A stretch of 50,106 nucleotides of DNA, taken from NCBI GenBank assembly GCA_004154925.1, contig QJNS01000379.1:1-50106 (forward strand). Reading direction: 5' to 3'. The notes beneath the pieces were generated by a model, which had not been told where the DNA came from, searched no databases, and worked only from the letters and a program-made list of their open reading frames with translations. The number at the start of each line of letters is the position of its first letter. The stretch's first letter is position 1. Shown piece after piece: positions 39,346-50,106 of this stretch. The position numbers were made by a program, and so were the translations under genes. This DNA comes from Monosporascus cannonballus (Eukaryota > Ascomycota > Sordariomycetes > Xylariales).

Positions 39346-39400
39346 ACCAGGGCGAAATCCCTGGTCTCGTATAAGCCCTGCATATCACCAGGGATTTTGC
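39346..39400. repeat. Overlapping hairpins built on CCCTGGT/ACCAGGG
   Basis: ACCAGGGCGAAATCCCTGGT (39346-39365) is a self-complementary hairpin. Its right arm (GCGAAATCCCTGGT) also pairs with ACCAGGGATTTTGC at 39387-39400, so two alternative stems compete for one arm. Confidence 0.55.
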
Positions 39401-40116
39401 AAAGACTAATAGAATGGATCCTGTCGGACCCAGTAACACACGCCGCCTGCTGCCATGGTAGCTACTCTCCTATTTAGGAAGTCGGTTTTTAGGAGAAAAA
39501 AAAAGGAGCGATATAAGAAACTCTTTTTCATTTCCTTCTTTTCTCAGTACATTAAAACAAGGGTATTATCGGTGCCGGCATTGCTGACCTCGGGCTGATC
39601 TTTGCACGTTCCGGCACTAAAGTTTATTTTACAACCCCCGAGCGGTAAGGCGGCTTTTTTGTTATCCGACATCCGGCTTTATCGCTTGTCATTTCCAGCA
39701 ATAACGTCAATCCTACAACCGCGCCCCGGTAAATCAACCCCATCTGCTCTCTAGCCAGTTTCTGTGGGGCCTTGCGTCTTTTATTCCACCACTCAATTCA
39801 ACAGCTTGCGACTTGGACTTATCCACCGCTTGGGAAACAAGGCTTGCAAAGAGCTCTTTCGATTCGTGACTATCTGCACGTCGGATATACGCCTTGAAGT
39901 TTGCATTACCATGAAAGAACTTGGCTAGACTCGGTGAAATTACAAACCGAAAAGCCAGCGGATATAAGATTACAAACGTCTATCACGCGGCAGAGAATAG
40001 CTATAAAGAGCGAGTCTCCTTCGACGTCAAAAGCTTCAGAATATCAAATATTCGCAATATACTTAACCCTTCAAACTTCAAAAGCTATTTTCATCAATCT
40101 ACAAGCGCTCCCAATC

Positions 40117-40317
40117 ATGAAGCTACTCACGATTCTTACTCTGGGTTTCGTGGCCGTCGCCACTGCACAGCAATGCCAGAGTAATAGCTCTTGCGTAAAG
40201 GATCGTTCTTGCTGCGTGAGGGATGGTTGTTACTGTGAAGCGGCCTGCGTGGCTGGCAAGCAGCAGTGCGTAGCCTGCGGTGATGGTTCTGGCATCGGCT
40301 TCACAAGGAAGTGTTAG
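40117..40317 (+). CDS. Small secreted cysteine-rich protein (effector-like)
   Basis: This 66-residue ORF begins MKLLTILTLGFVAVATAQ, a clear signal peptide with likely cleavage after Gln18 or just before it. The mature ~48 residues contain ten cysteines, including one Cys-Cys pair, enough for five disulfides, so an extracellular, compact, protease-resistant protein is expected. I chose ATG 40117 because it gives the signal peptide directly; the in-frame upstream extension to 39901 has no domain and would bury it. No intron is needed. The function is unknown: such proteins near telomeres in plant-associated fungi are often effectors or antimicrobial peptides, but nothing here decides between them. 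No RIP is seen in it. Confidence 0.75.
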   Translation: MKLLTILTLGFVAVATAQQCQSNSSCVKDRSCCVRDGCYCEAACVAGKQQCVACGDGSGIGFTRKC

Positions 40318-41190
40318 GAGTATGTCGAGTCTTTCACCACAACACCCATCTTCACACTGAGCAATTGATACTGATGTAATCCGTCCAACAGAATGTACGG
40401 AGGGGTTGACGTCCGAAAACTACGGCAACTACCTTAGGCGTTGGGATCCCACATGATTGAGCGCAATGGCGTGTACTAGCTGATGTAGTCCAAAGGCGGG
40501 TGGACGGAAAACCCCACTACTCCGGTGTCGTACGCCATGAGCGACTCACCGCTAGGACCCTTGCACCGCGAGGCAAAGAGGCCGCAGCAGGACGACAGAG
40601 TGGCACGGGGCAGCGGGCATAGCGGCGTCGTCAACGTTCCCGGCACGACCCCTGCCGTGTGATGGTGGAAGGCGACAGGACAACTGTTTTCCCTCAAGTA
40701 ATCAATGTCATCGGAGAGCTAGCGCTTGTTCCCATTCCCGTTTTAAATGGCAACTGGCTCCTAGAGCTCATACTGTCCACTATCCTCTTCATATAATCTC
40801 TACACCTTCGACGACGTGATTGAGCCTCTCTGCAATGGAACAATTTTGATATACGGAGAATATAAATGCGCCTAGTGTCCGCACTCATTGAATACCGAAC
40901 AGATATTTGGGACATCGTACTCATTGTCCCGTTAGCGGTTACGGTGCACTGAGTAAATCCATCCGCAGTAGTTCCTTCGATATTACCTCCAACTTCAAGG
41001 GACGCAATAGCAGTTTGAGCAGTAATTTTACCTCAGCTAGCTCAGGCCTCCCTGTCTCGTTTTCCCACTTTCTTCAAAATCACTCAAGTACCGCTCCACA
41101 ACGCTAAATATTAACTAATCAAATCCCAAATCCCCGTAACGAGCCAGCGAGGCCTGAATTGTAATTGCATAAAAACGGTTTCGTTTAATA
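40318..41190. other. Unique DNA with no supported gene
   Basis: Composition is normal until about 41160. ORFs at 40476-40697 (minus), 40694-40924 (minus) and 40907-41107 (plus) have no clear domain, and the minus frame at 40697 is preceded by a stop. It may contain a gene relic, but I cannot support one. Confidence 0.45.
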
Positions 41191-44100
41191 TATTTACTTT
41201 TTTAAAAAAACAAAAATCAGTAATAATTTAATAATAACTTGTTTTTATACATATATATATATATAATTATTTTAACCATAATTTATTATTAATACTACGA
41301 TAATCTTAATTAGGATTTATTTGTTATTTTTAAATTTTAATATATATAATAGTTATACCGTAAGCCCGTTACGTTATTATTCGCCTTTTTAAAATATAAT
41401 AAATTCGAATTTTTCTTAATTTTACCGGGTTACGCCCTTAGAAAAAAATATATATACGTATATTTTGAATTTCTGGTATTAATATAAAAAAATTAATATA
41501 ACGTTTAAAAACTTTATTCATAATTAAATTTTATATAATAATTTAAGCCGAATTATTAATTCGAATATTCAGAATAAATTATGAATTAATATATTAAAAA
41601 ACGAATTCGTAAATAATTATTAATATATAAAAGTTAATAGGAATTTTTAAAATTTATTAATTAAAATCCTATTATATATAAATATTATAATATATTATAC
41701 GGGAAATTTATAACTTTTATAAAAAAGTTTAAATTTGCCGTTTGCCAAAAAAATTATTATTCGAAATTAATATAATTTATATTATTTTAAATAAAAATTA
41801 AGATTTTATAAAAACGTTTATTTGTAATGAATTTAAATTTTTAAATAAAATAATTATATATTTTTTAAAAAAAATATTAATCGTATAATATAAAACGGAA
41901 AACGAAATAATTTCGTAATAATCATAATCTGAATATTTTTATATATTTGTTTTATAATTTTAATTATTATAATTTAAATAATTTCCAAAATTAACGACAA
42001 TTAATTACCTTATTTATTAAATAAATTTCTAGTATTTTTGGGTTTATTACGAAATAATATTAATATATTAAAAAAGTTTAATATTTATGAAAATTATTAT
42101 ATATTAAATTAAAATAATTATATTAATTATAAAATAATAATAAAGTTTTAATTAAAAGAAATTATGTTTTATAATGAACTATAATGAAATAATATTATAT
42201 TTTAATATGATAATTATAATATTTAAAATTATATTCTTAATATAAACGTTTTGATACGGTACCGTTATATGAAACATTATTACCGTTTTTATTTATTATT
42301 ATACCCATTTTTGTAACGAAAATTAAGAAATTTATATTCCAACTTAATTAATATTATAAAATAAAATAGTTTTATACAACGTTATAATAATATCTGGTAT
42401 CGCTTAATATTTTTTATTAATTGGTAATTAATATTATTTAGATTTTATTACTGGTTGTTATTAATACGTTTTATAAATATAATAAATAAAAATTTCCCGG
42501 TTTTTTTAAATTAAAATGTATACCGTATAATAAATACCGTTCGATTTTATTAAATATAATTAACAAAAATAAAGGTATTATAAACGGTGCTTATAACGTT
42601 TCTTAAATTCCTTTTAAAAAATATATAAATTTAAAAAAAGTTTTTATCGAGTTTTAAAATATTTTTTTTATTTATAAAAATCAGAAAATAATTAATTATG
42701 TTCGGAAAATATAGATTAATTAAACCGAAATAATCGATTTATACGATAAAGAATTATGGTTTTTTAATTTTTATTTTATTTTATATATATATAAATTTTT
42801 TATTTATAATTATACGTATTTCTTAACTCGATAATATAACCGAAACGTATAAAATATAAATAACTTTAAAAACGGATTATTAATTTTTAAATAAAATAAC
42901 GTAATTATATTAAAAATCACCAAAATTCTATTTTTTCCAATTTTTTATTTTTTATATATATAATATTCGAATATTTACGTTATTTTTATTGGAATTACAT
43001 ATTTAATATAAATTATTTATAATAAAAATATTTAATATATATAAAATTTTTCTAATATTTAAATCAAAAGATTTATTTTCGAAAATTAAATTTATCAAAT
43101 TTATAAAATATATATATTTCCAGTTAACCGTCGTCAAATTTCAATTTATTACGCATAATATAATTTCTAAATATTTTGACCGTACCGGATAAATAAGGAA
43201 AATATTACGAAATCTTAATTAAAACTTATTAACAAATAAGGATTATTTTTTAAAAAAGCTGTTGTTATTATAAATTAATAATACGTTGTTTAATAATATA
43301 AATAATTTAATAAATAATTTACAAGTATTATATTTTCTAATTAGAAAATATAATTTACATATATTCTTTATTAAATAACGTAATTTTAATTAAAATATGC
43401 TAAATAAAACGTTTTTATTAAACAATTATAAAACAAAAAAATATTTTTAATATAATTAATATTTTATAAGGCGATAACCTTTTTAATTTTATTAAAAATA
43501 ATAATTAATTATCGATCGATATCGTTTTTATTAAAAAAAAATTTTGAAATTATTATTTTTTTAAAAAAAAGCTTAAATTTATTTATATTTTTTATATATT
43601 ATGTAATATAGCGACTTTAATTATATTAGGCGGCTAATACCGATATTATTTTTTAATGGAATTAATTAATTTAATTACGATAAAAACTTTTTATTTTCAT
43701 TAAATATGGCGTTTTTTAATATTAAATTTAATGTCGATAAAATTTAAGGAAAAAATATAAAAAATATTTAATCGAAAAAGCAAATATTATAATCTATAAC
43801 TTATTAGGAAAATTTATGGGTTAAAAAATAATATATATAATATTAATATTATTTTTTCCAAAATTCGTTTTTAATTAAATACTATATATTTTTATAACGC
43901 AAATCTTTTATTTATTATATTTTTTTTGCAAAATAAATATTACGTTATTCGGGAGTTTCGCAACCAAATTTTCGAATATATTTATTTTTTATTTCGGAAT
44001 TTTTAATTTATTAAAAAATATTTATTTCGAATTAAAAAAATTTTAAAAATCTGAAAATATTTCAATTACGCATCGTAAAATTATAAAAATTAACTTTATT

Positions 44101-45860
44101 AATTTTGATAATATTATATTTATTATTAACAATATAAATAAATTTAATTAATTAATTACCGTAAAAAATAAAAATTAATTTATAAATAATTATCCGAAAG
44201 CTTTTTAATATTAAGTTTATTAAGGACAATTTAATTTAAAATATTTATATTATTTTACATATCGAAACATATTATAATTTTATAATATAACTTATCGATA
44301 ATTTAATTAATAATTGAAATTAAAATTATCCGTTATTTATATTATTATTATCGGATAAATAAAATAAAAATTTATCGGACGAAAACGAATTATTAATATA
44401 GTTATTTATTTATTTTTATTATTTTATAATATATTTTTATATAAACCATATAATATTTATGTTATAAATTTACTATTAACATAATTTTAGTATTTACGTA
44501 ATTTTAATTAATTAATTTCGCAATTATTTTATATATTATTAAAATTATCTCATTATTATATTAATATAATATATTTATTTTTAATAATAATAAAATCGTC
44601 AATAAAAAAATTATATTTTATAAAACGATAAGCGATATAATTATTAACGAAATTAATATAAATAATTAAATTTATAATATATATAATATTAATTAATTTT
44701 ATTCCGTTTTAATATTTGGTTTTGCGTAAAATCGTATAAAAATATCGTATTATTTATAATTAAATATAACGTATAATTTTGGATTAATTTGTATATTCCG
44801 GTTGTAATTAATTTATTAATTATATTTTTAAGCACTTTTTGAAATTTTGTGTATTTTACCTTTTTTCGTATATTATTATAATTTATATATTTATCGATCT
44901 TTTTTTGTTTTCGGATTTTAAAATCTTATTTAATTTAGGCTTATTATTTCCGTTTAAATTTTTTCAAAATGTTTATTTAAATTATATAATAATGTCGGAT
45001 ATTTAAAGATTACGTATAAATACTTTTTGTTACGTTTTTATACGTAATTTATATATTTATTACCTATATATTTTCGTAAATTATAATATTTATAAAATAA
45101 TTATAAAATATATATTTTTAATTAAATGGCCCGATTTATAAAATTATAAACATTTTTTCGTATCGTTTATATAACGTCTAATTTATATAATATTTTCGTT
45201 AAATTGTAAAAGCCGTAATTAAAAAGAAATGCATAATTAATTGGGTAATTTAATAATTTATAAAACCGGTATAATCCATCATAATATAAATTTTATTTTG
45301 TTAATTATTATTACAGAAATTGTTCAGAATTATATTATTAACATTTAATATTTATAGAAATATTATATTTTCCGTATCAAAAAATTTTATCCGTAATGTA
45401 AGCTTTTCGTAATATTATTAAGTTTATAAAGTTTTAATAACTATAGCATTTTTTAATTAATATATATTTATATTAATATTAAAATATAAACTATATATTC
45501 TTTTCTAATTTTCCGCCATATTAATATAACTTTATAATATATACCAAATATTTAAAATTAATTGCATATAATATGTATTTTCTATAAAAAATATTTTATA
45601 TTTTAAAATAATTAAATAGTATTTAATTAATATGAAAATACTTTAATTAGAATTACGTTATCGGTTTTGCCGAATTGCAAATTATTGTAATATCGATTCC
45701 GGTTATTTTTTAATTAAAGATTTTATTATCTGTTTTTAAGATTATTTGGTAGAAGCAGATTATTTTTATTTTGGTATTTGTTCCGGTTAATTTTTAATGC
45801 GAAATCTTATTATTTATTTTTAAAATTAATTTTTAAAAATAAGGTTTTCCGTTATCACAA
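41190..45860. mobile_element. RIP-type AT-rich block containing a minus-strand copia relic
   Basis: The change from normal composition is abrupt at about 41190. All frames are full of stops and CA/TG is rare. Minus-strand copia RT traces at 44590-44770 show that at least part derives from a copia element in reverse orientation. I could not find its LTRs, so the limits given are those of the AT-rich block, not of the element. Confidence 0.6.
44590..44770 (-). pseudogene. Copia reverse transcriptase fragment
   Basis: On the minus strand, FLYDFTQNQILKRNK (about 44750-44705) lines up with the copia motif LYGLKQSPRLWNK after RIP-type changes. FFIDDFIII (about 44610-44585) follows at the expected distance and matches YVDDIxI with both aspartates kept. 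This is a second copia element or fragment, distinct from the one at 4942. Confidence 0.62.
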
Positions 45861-45899
45861 AGGCACTTAGGGTTAAGTGTTGCAACAGGAGCGCGGAAA

Positions 45900-46200
45900 G
45901 TACGTACCGGTATAAGAATTACCTTTTCGGAACTAAAGGCGGAACGTACGAGCGGTACACCTAATAACAACCAGATACGTAAAACTTAATTGTAAAAAAT
46001 ATTTTTTTGTATGAGGCGGGCGTAACCGCAAAGGATGTACCTAATAAAAATAAGGCTTAGCTATAAGAAATATCTTTTAAGACAAAGGCGCCTTATTACG
46101 CCGTTACCGTACCTAATAAAAATTAAAATAAGTAAAAGCTTAATTATAAAAAATACCGTTTTGGGAAAAACCGCGTTTACGGTTACGGCTATACGTATAT
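45900..46200 (+). repeat. Degenerate tandem repeat, about 70-80 bp units
   Basis: The phrase GTAC(AC)CTAATAA recurs at 45955, 46037 and 46109, each followed by a CTTA(A/G)-TATAA-type stretch. A weaker unit may start at 45906. CpG-containing segments survive between units. The short ORF across it (46035-46253) is not a convincing gene. Confidence 0.5.
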
Positions 46201-47113
46201 TAAAATTAAAATTAATAAAATTAATCGTAATTAAAATAAATAAAACTAAATAAAAATATTAATATAATATATATTTCCGTTAATAATATAAAAAAATATT
46301 ATAAATAAAAATTAATTATTATATTATGTTACGGGCCAAAAGCCTTAATAAAAGAATTAACGTAACGTTAATTCCACAATTTTTATATATATAATTAATT
46401 ATTTTTACGTATTTTCTTAATTATTTTTTAAAATTTTTAATAAATTTATTATAATTTATATTTTTTATTATTACGTATATAATTTTTTATATGTTAAATT
46501 GTAATTACAATATTATTATTGATTTTTACATTTATAATTATTAATATATTTAAAAAACTATTTTATATAAAATTCGAATAATAATTTTAAAATAAAATTT
46601 TAATTATTTTTTTTAAAAATATATTAAAATTATTATTATAAAATATTATTATTATTATTATAATAATTAATTTTGATATAACGTTAACGATAATATTTTA
46701 CAACTTTTTATGAATATTATATTTAATTTTTATAAAATTAAAAAAATAATTTTATTTATCGACGGCGGCGGCGGCGACAGCAGCGGCAATAATAATAACG
46801 ATTACGAGCGCCGATATTAAAAATATTTTACTTTTAATAAATATTAACATAATAATATTAATATTTATAATATTAATAACCGTAATTATTTTTAAATTTA
46901 TTTTTTATTTTTATATATAATTTTACAATAATATATATATATAAATTATTATATTTTTATTTATATATTTATTTTATTTTTTACTTTTAATTTTTACAAA
47001 ATTATTTATATAATTATTAAAAATATTAATTTAAATTCGATTTAAAATATTAACTTTTTATTTTTTAAAAAAATAACAATAAATTAGTTTAAAAATTTTT
47101 TACATATTTATAT

Positions 47114-47174
<61 letters not shown>

Positions 47175-47230
47175 TAATTTAAAATATATTATTTAAATAT
47201 AAATAAATATAAATATTTTTAATTAAAATA
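46200..47230. other. AT-rich DNA, no gene seen
   Basis: The stretch is almost entirely A/T, with one GC-rich insert (46761-46788, CGG repeats) and a palindromic microsatellite (47116-47170). No coding relic was recognised. Confidence 0.5.
47116..47170. repeat. Palindromic trinucleotide microsatellite
   Basis: About eight AAT-type units run straight into about nine ATT-type units, so the two halves are reverse complements and could form a long hairpin or cruciform. Confidence 0.8.
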
Positions 47231-47233
47231 TAT

Positions 47234-47830
47234 CTGCCGGCATATTTTTATGTACGTTATTTTTTGCCTTTAACGTATATAACATTTTAATTCCATTATC
47301 TATATAATACTTATAATTTAAATACGCCTATTAGTACCGTATTTATATACGTTATTTTCCACTTTTACCGCATTTACCGTTTTAATCCGTTATTAATATA
47401 ACGTTTACAGTTAAGGTACGCCTATCGGTACTTATCTCTTTATATGCCATTTTTTGCCTTTATTACATATACCATTTTCATCCGTTATTAATATAACGTT
47501 TATAGTTAAAGTACGCCTACCGGTATAATATCCATATATGCTATCCATTACCTTTATTATATATACCACTTTAATTTACTACTTACATAACGTTTATAAT
47601 TAAAATACGCTTACCGGTACATATTTATACGTTAATCCCCTGCCTTTGCCATATATACCATTTTAATTTATCATTTACATAATATTTACAGCTAAGGTAC
47701 GGCTGCCAGTACATATTTATATATGCCATTCGCCGCTTTTATTATATATACCACTTTAATCTACCACTTATATAACATTTATAATTGGGATACGCCTGCC
47801 GGTACGTATTCATACATTAATCCCCTGCTT
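47234..47830 (+). repeat. Subtelomeric minisatellite, period about 94 bp, about six copies
   Basis: The phrase TACGCCTRCCGGTAC, with variants, recurs at about 47323, 47417, 47512, 47606, 47698 and 47791, spaced 92-95 bp. Between occurrences lie shared phrases such as TATATACCA(T/C)TTTAAT and CATAACGTTTA. Divergent fragments continue to about 48120. Confidence 0.82.
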
Positions 47831-49266
47831 CTGCCACATATATTATTTTACCCCCCTGCCTATATATATCTTTAACCTGCACCTATTGCCTATACATACT
47901 TATACGATACCTACGGCTTTTTCATTACCTATATACATCTCCAGCGCGCAACCACTGCTTACGCCATACTTACAGCTTCTTTTTTGCCACCTGTACTGAT
48001 CCAATACATTAACCCACTGCCTATGCCGTACTTACGGCTTTTCCCGCCACCTACGTACGGCTTCTCCGTTACCCGTATATATCTCCGGCTTTAATTCCAG
48101 TACGTCAAAGTACCGCCAATACCGTACCCGCTAAATCAACCAAGTAAATACCGCTTACCCGTACTTATTAATATTTTAATACCGTTATTTCTACTTATTA
48201 TTAATATTACGTACGCTTATCTTAAATTAATTGCTTAAATACCATTATTAATAATTATTACCGGCTAACCAAGCCAAAGTATAAAAGTACCTTATAACAA
48301 AATAAGCCCTGCCCGGTAACGAAAATCGGCCATTATTTATAATAAACTTACTTACTATTATATACGCAAAAATAATTATTATTATTTTCCCAAATTAATT
48401 ATTACTGCTTTTTAAAATTAATTATTATTATTTATTTACCCGGAATAATTTATTACAGTTACGTAAAAACAACAATAACAATAATATTATTATTATTACC
48501 TTATATAAATATATATATATACTTACATACTTATTTTACTTTTATTTATTTATATAAAAACTTACTACTTTCTTTATTACCATTATTATTACATAACCAA
48601 TATATTACGAAAAATATACGAATACCCGGGCAAAATATATTACGTTATTACGAATTATTAATATAATTCCGGTAAATTACCTTCTTATTTTTCCCTAAAA
48701 TTAATATTAATATTAATATTGGCCCAGCGCCGTCGGCATTATGCATAATATTAATAATAATAATAATAAATTTATTCTTATAATCCTTAAAATTATTTCG
48801 GCTTTATTAACGCGTATCCCGTTAACGCCGCAAACGCCTTAGCTTAATATAACCTAATATGTATCCTATATTATACCGAATCTTTTATCGTGTAATATTA
48901 TTATATACAGCCTTATAATTACCAAAAAACCGTAAACGCATTCCGTTTTTTCGAAAACGTTATTTTCGTTAAATAATAACAAACCCGGAACCTGTTTATT
49001 ATGAATATAAATAAAGGTTACAACAAACTTTACACTTTTTTACAGGCGTAATTCCTTGAACGCCGCGGTAATAATAACGATTAATACGTAATAATATAAG
49101 GCGGTATTAACCGTTTTACCGTTAACGCCGAAACCCGTATTATTATCCGTATTACTAACCGTAACAATATTATTCCTTATGTTTTACCGCGGATTTTGCG
49201 GATTTCGTATACCGGACGTTCGGATACCTAAACCGAAAACAGCCCCCCTCCCGGCAGCCGCAAACG
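47831..49266. other. Subtelomeric AT-rich DNA with decayed repeats
   Basis: It starts with pyrimidine-rich, degenerate copies of the minisatellite phrases (to about 48120), then AT-rich sequence with retained CpG (such as TTAACGCCG). No coding relic was recognised, and I found no trace of a telomere-linked helicase gene. Confidence 0.5.
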
Positions 49267-49661
49267 TGTGACGGCTAGGCGGTTTAACCAACCATTAAAC
49301 CTTAAGTCGACGGGTTTATGTTGGCAGAAGTATCGTGGGAATCTGAGCAATGGATATAGTAACGTATTACGTCTCGTAATACCAAGGGCGTCTTGGGTAA
49401 CGATGTTATATTGCAAACTAAAGCTATTTAAACTATGGAAATAATGAACGTATATATTTTTATTTTGGTTCAAAGTATTTAAACGGCTTAAACCCTTAAG
49501 ACCTTTAAGTTTTTTAAGCCCTTCTGCTGGCTTAAGAGGTTTAAGGTGCTTGGCGCTTTGAAACCTTTAAGCTAGTTACGTAATATCTTGACTAGGGTGG
49601 GACCCGTTCCTTTTGTAGTTCTGACCGTCCGGAAAAAAGCTAAAACTGTTAGGTTATAATA
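49267..49661 (-). repeat. 3' LTR of a telomere-truncated gypsy element (395 bp)
   Basis: It begins TGTGACGGCTAGGCGG and ends GTTATAATA, the complement of the family LTR. A purine tract (complement of TTTCTTTTTTTCC) lies just inside at 49664, so the internal region extends towards the telomere. A stretch at about 49470-49580 carries extra TTTAAG/CTTAA-rich sequence not seen in the other LTRs. Confidence 0.82.
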
Positions 49662-50053
49662 CGATTTCTTTTTTTCCAGGATTTTTGTCCTTAAAGATCA
49701 AATTATCGGTTTATTATTTTTGGTAAATAATTTTCCTTTTTTCATATTTATTATGTCGGGTCGTATTAAAAAATCGCGTTTTCGTAAACGTATTAATGCT
49801 TTAATTCTTTTAAAACGTATTAAACGTTTTGGTTTTAAAATGCCTTTTTATTTTTATTACAAAAAGAAAAATATAAAATGTAAAATTATTCGAAAATTTT
49901 TAAAATGTACGCGATATATTTATTATGGTAGCCTTTATAATGTTTTTAGGTTTTCGGAAATTAAGTACCAGAAATTACTTAACAAAAAGGATCGTTTAAA
50001 ACGTAAAAAAAAGCAGGTTCGTAAAACGTTACGGGCTATTATTAATAAACTGG
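49662..50053 (-). mobile_element. Truncated gypsy internal region at the chromosome end
   Basis: About 390 bp of the 3' internal end of a minus-strand gypsy copy is kept, with the polypurine tract and the CCTTAAAGAT leader also seen in gypsy-2. It then stops abruptly at telomere repeats. Confidence 0.75.
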
Positions 50054-50106
50054 TTAGGGTTAGGGTTAGGGTTAGGGTTAGGGTTAGGGTTAGGGTTAGG
50101 GTTAGG
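49753..50106 (+). CDS. Antisense cysteine-motif ORF running into telomere repeats (partial)
   Basis: From ATG 49753 the frame stays open for 100 codons and then continues through the telomere as repeated Val-Arg to the window end, with no stop. It is antisense to the gypsy element, 92 bp inside its 3' LTR. It has a basic N-terminus, MPFYFYYKKKNIKCKI and KCTRYIYYGS (likely former Cys-x2-Cys positions changed to Tyr), then a Lys/Arg-rich coiled segment with YQKLLNKKDRLKRK. It corresponds to the relics at 13846 and 17742 and is the most intact copy. It is probably a truncated, non-functional accessory gene, although the lack of stops in a RIP setting is notable. No function is assigned. Confidence 0.5.
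   Translation, partial: MSGRIKKSRFRKRINALILLKRIKRFGFKMPFYFYYKKKNIKCKIIRKFLKCTRYIYYGSLYNVFRFSEIKYQKLLNKKDRLKRKKKQVRKTLRAIINKLVRVRVRVRVRVRVRVRVR
50054..50106 (+). repeat. Telomere, (TTAGGG) about 9
   Basis: Fifty-three bases of perfect TTAGGG repeat run to the window edge with the G-rich strand 5' to 3' outward, as at a right chromosome end. Confidence 0.97.

Larger units (their letters stand above)
38838..40116. other. Intergenic region with repeats and hairpins
   Basis: There is no protein gene I can support in this 1.3 kb. It holds a two-unit palindromic duplication (38934-39200), a hairpin cluster (39346-39400) and a possible LTR start at 39422. The last few hundred bases are the promoter of the small secreted protein gene. 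Confidence 0.5.

Noticed and set aside
39422..39559. Possible solo LTR starting TGTCGGACCCAG, like the copia LTR start
   Set aside because: Only the first dozen bases match, the proposed end at AAAACA is weak and there is no target duplication.
40476..40697. Minus-strand ORF with a phrase reminiscent of a sugar transporter (YDTGVVG)
   Set aside because: The frame is preceded by a stop, the rest has no membrane helices, and the match is only a few residues.
46035..46253. 72-codon plus-strand ORF
   Set aside because: It spans degenerate tandem repeats and is rich in Lys/Ile from AT bias, with no conserved motif.
1..50106. CRISPR arrays, rRNA genes or a bacterial operon
   Set aside because: No regularly spaced identical repeats with unique spacers and no rRNA-like sequence; introns, RIP and a TTAGGG telomere show a fungal chromosome.

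Overview
The window is the right-hand end of a chromosome from a filamentous ascomycete (Pezizomycotina). It ends in about nine TTAGGG repeats. The genes have short 50-100 bp introns with GT...AG ends. The transposon DNA has decayed into very AT-rich blocks that are poor in CpA/TpG but still hold CpG, which is the mark of repeat-induced point mutation (RIP) acting on CpA. The species cannot be named from sequence alone.

Layout. (1) 1-4565 is normal-composition genic DNA: a five-exon, minus-strand, Pth11/SAT4-like seven-helix membrane protein (548-1909) divergent from a two-exon, AflR-like Zn2Cys6 transcription factor (2784-4565). (2) 4937-24405 is a nested retrotransposon island. A Ty1/copia element (4942-24400, 239-bp LTRs, target duplication GTTCC) was split by two Ty3/gypsy elements of one family: plus-strand 7630-14351 (387-bp LTRs, target duplication TTTAT) and minus-strand 17303-24011 (about 370-bp LTRs, target duplication GGAGA/GGAGG). 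All are RIP-inactivated. (3) 25926-38243 is an intact seven-exon gene for a 3979-residue hybrid PKS-NRPS (KS-AT-DH-MT-KR-ACP-C-A-T-R). (4) 38244-41190 holds a lone gypsy-family LTR, a 134-bp tandem duplication of palindromes and a small secreted cysteine-rich protein gene (40117-40317). (5) 41190-49266 is RIP-type AT-rich DNA with a minus-strand copia reverse transcriptase relic, degenerate tandem repeats and a 94-bp minisatellite. (6) 49267-50106 is the 3' LTR and a short internal piece of another gypsy copy, cut off by the telomere.

How the parts fit. Removing the retrotransposon island places the Zn2Cys6 regulator about 1.9 kb upstream of the PKS-NRPS in the same orientation, so the two look like the regulator and core enzyme of one secondary-metabolite cluster that was later split. 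The PKS-NRPS has no working enoylreductase domain and no trans-ER gene is present here, so any tailoring genes must lie left of the window or elsewhere. The most unusual features are an antisense, cysteine-motif ORF just inside the 3' LTR of three gypsy copies, with the last copy reading in frame into the telomere repeats, and a RIP-mutated tRNA-like sequence inside the copia element.
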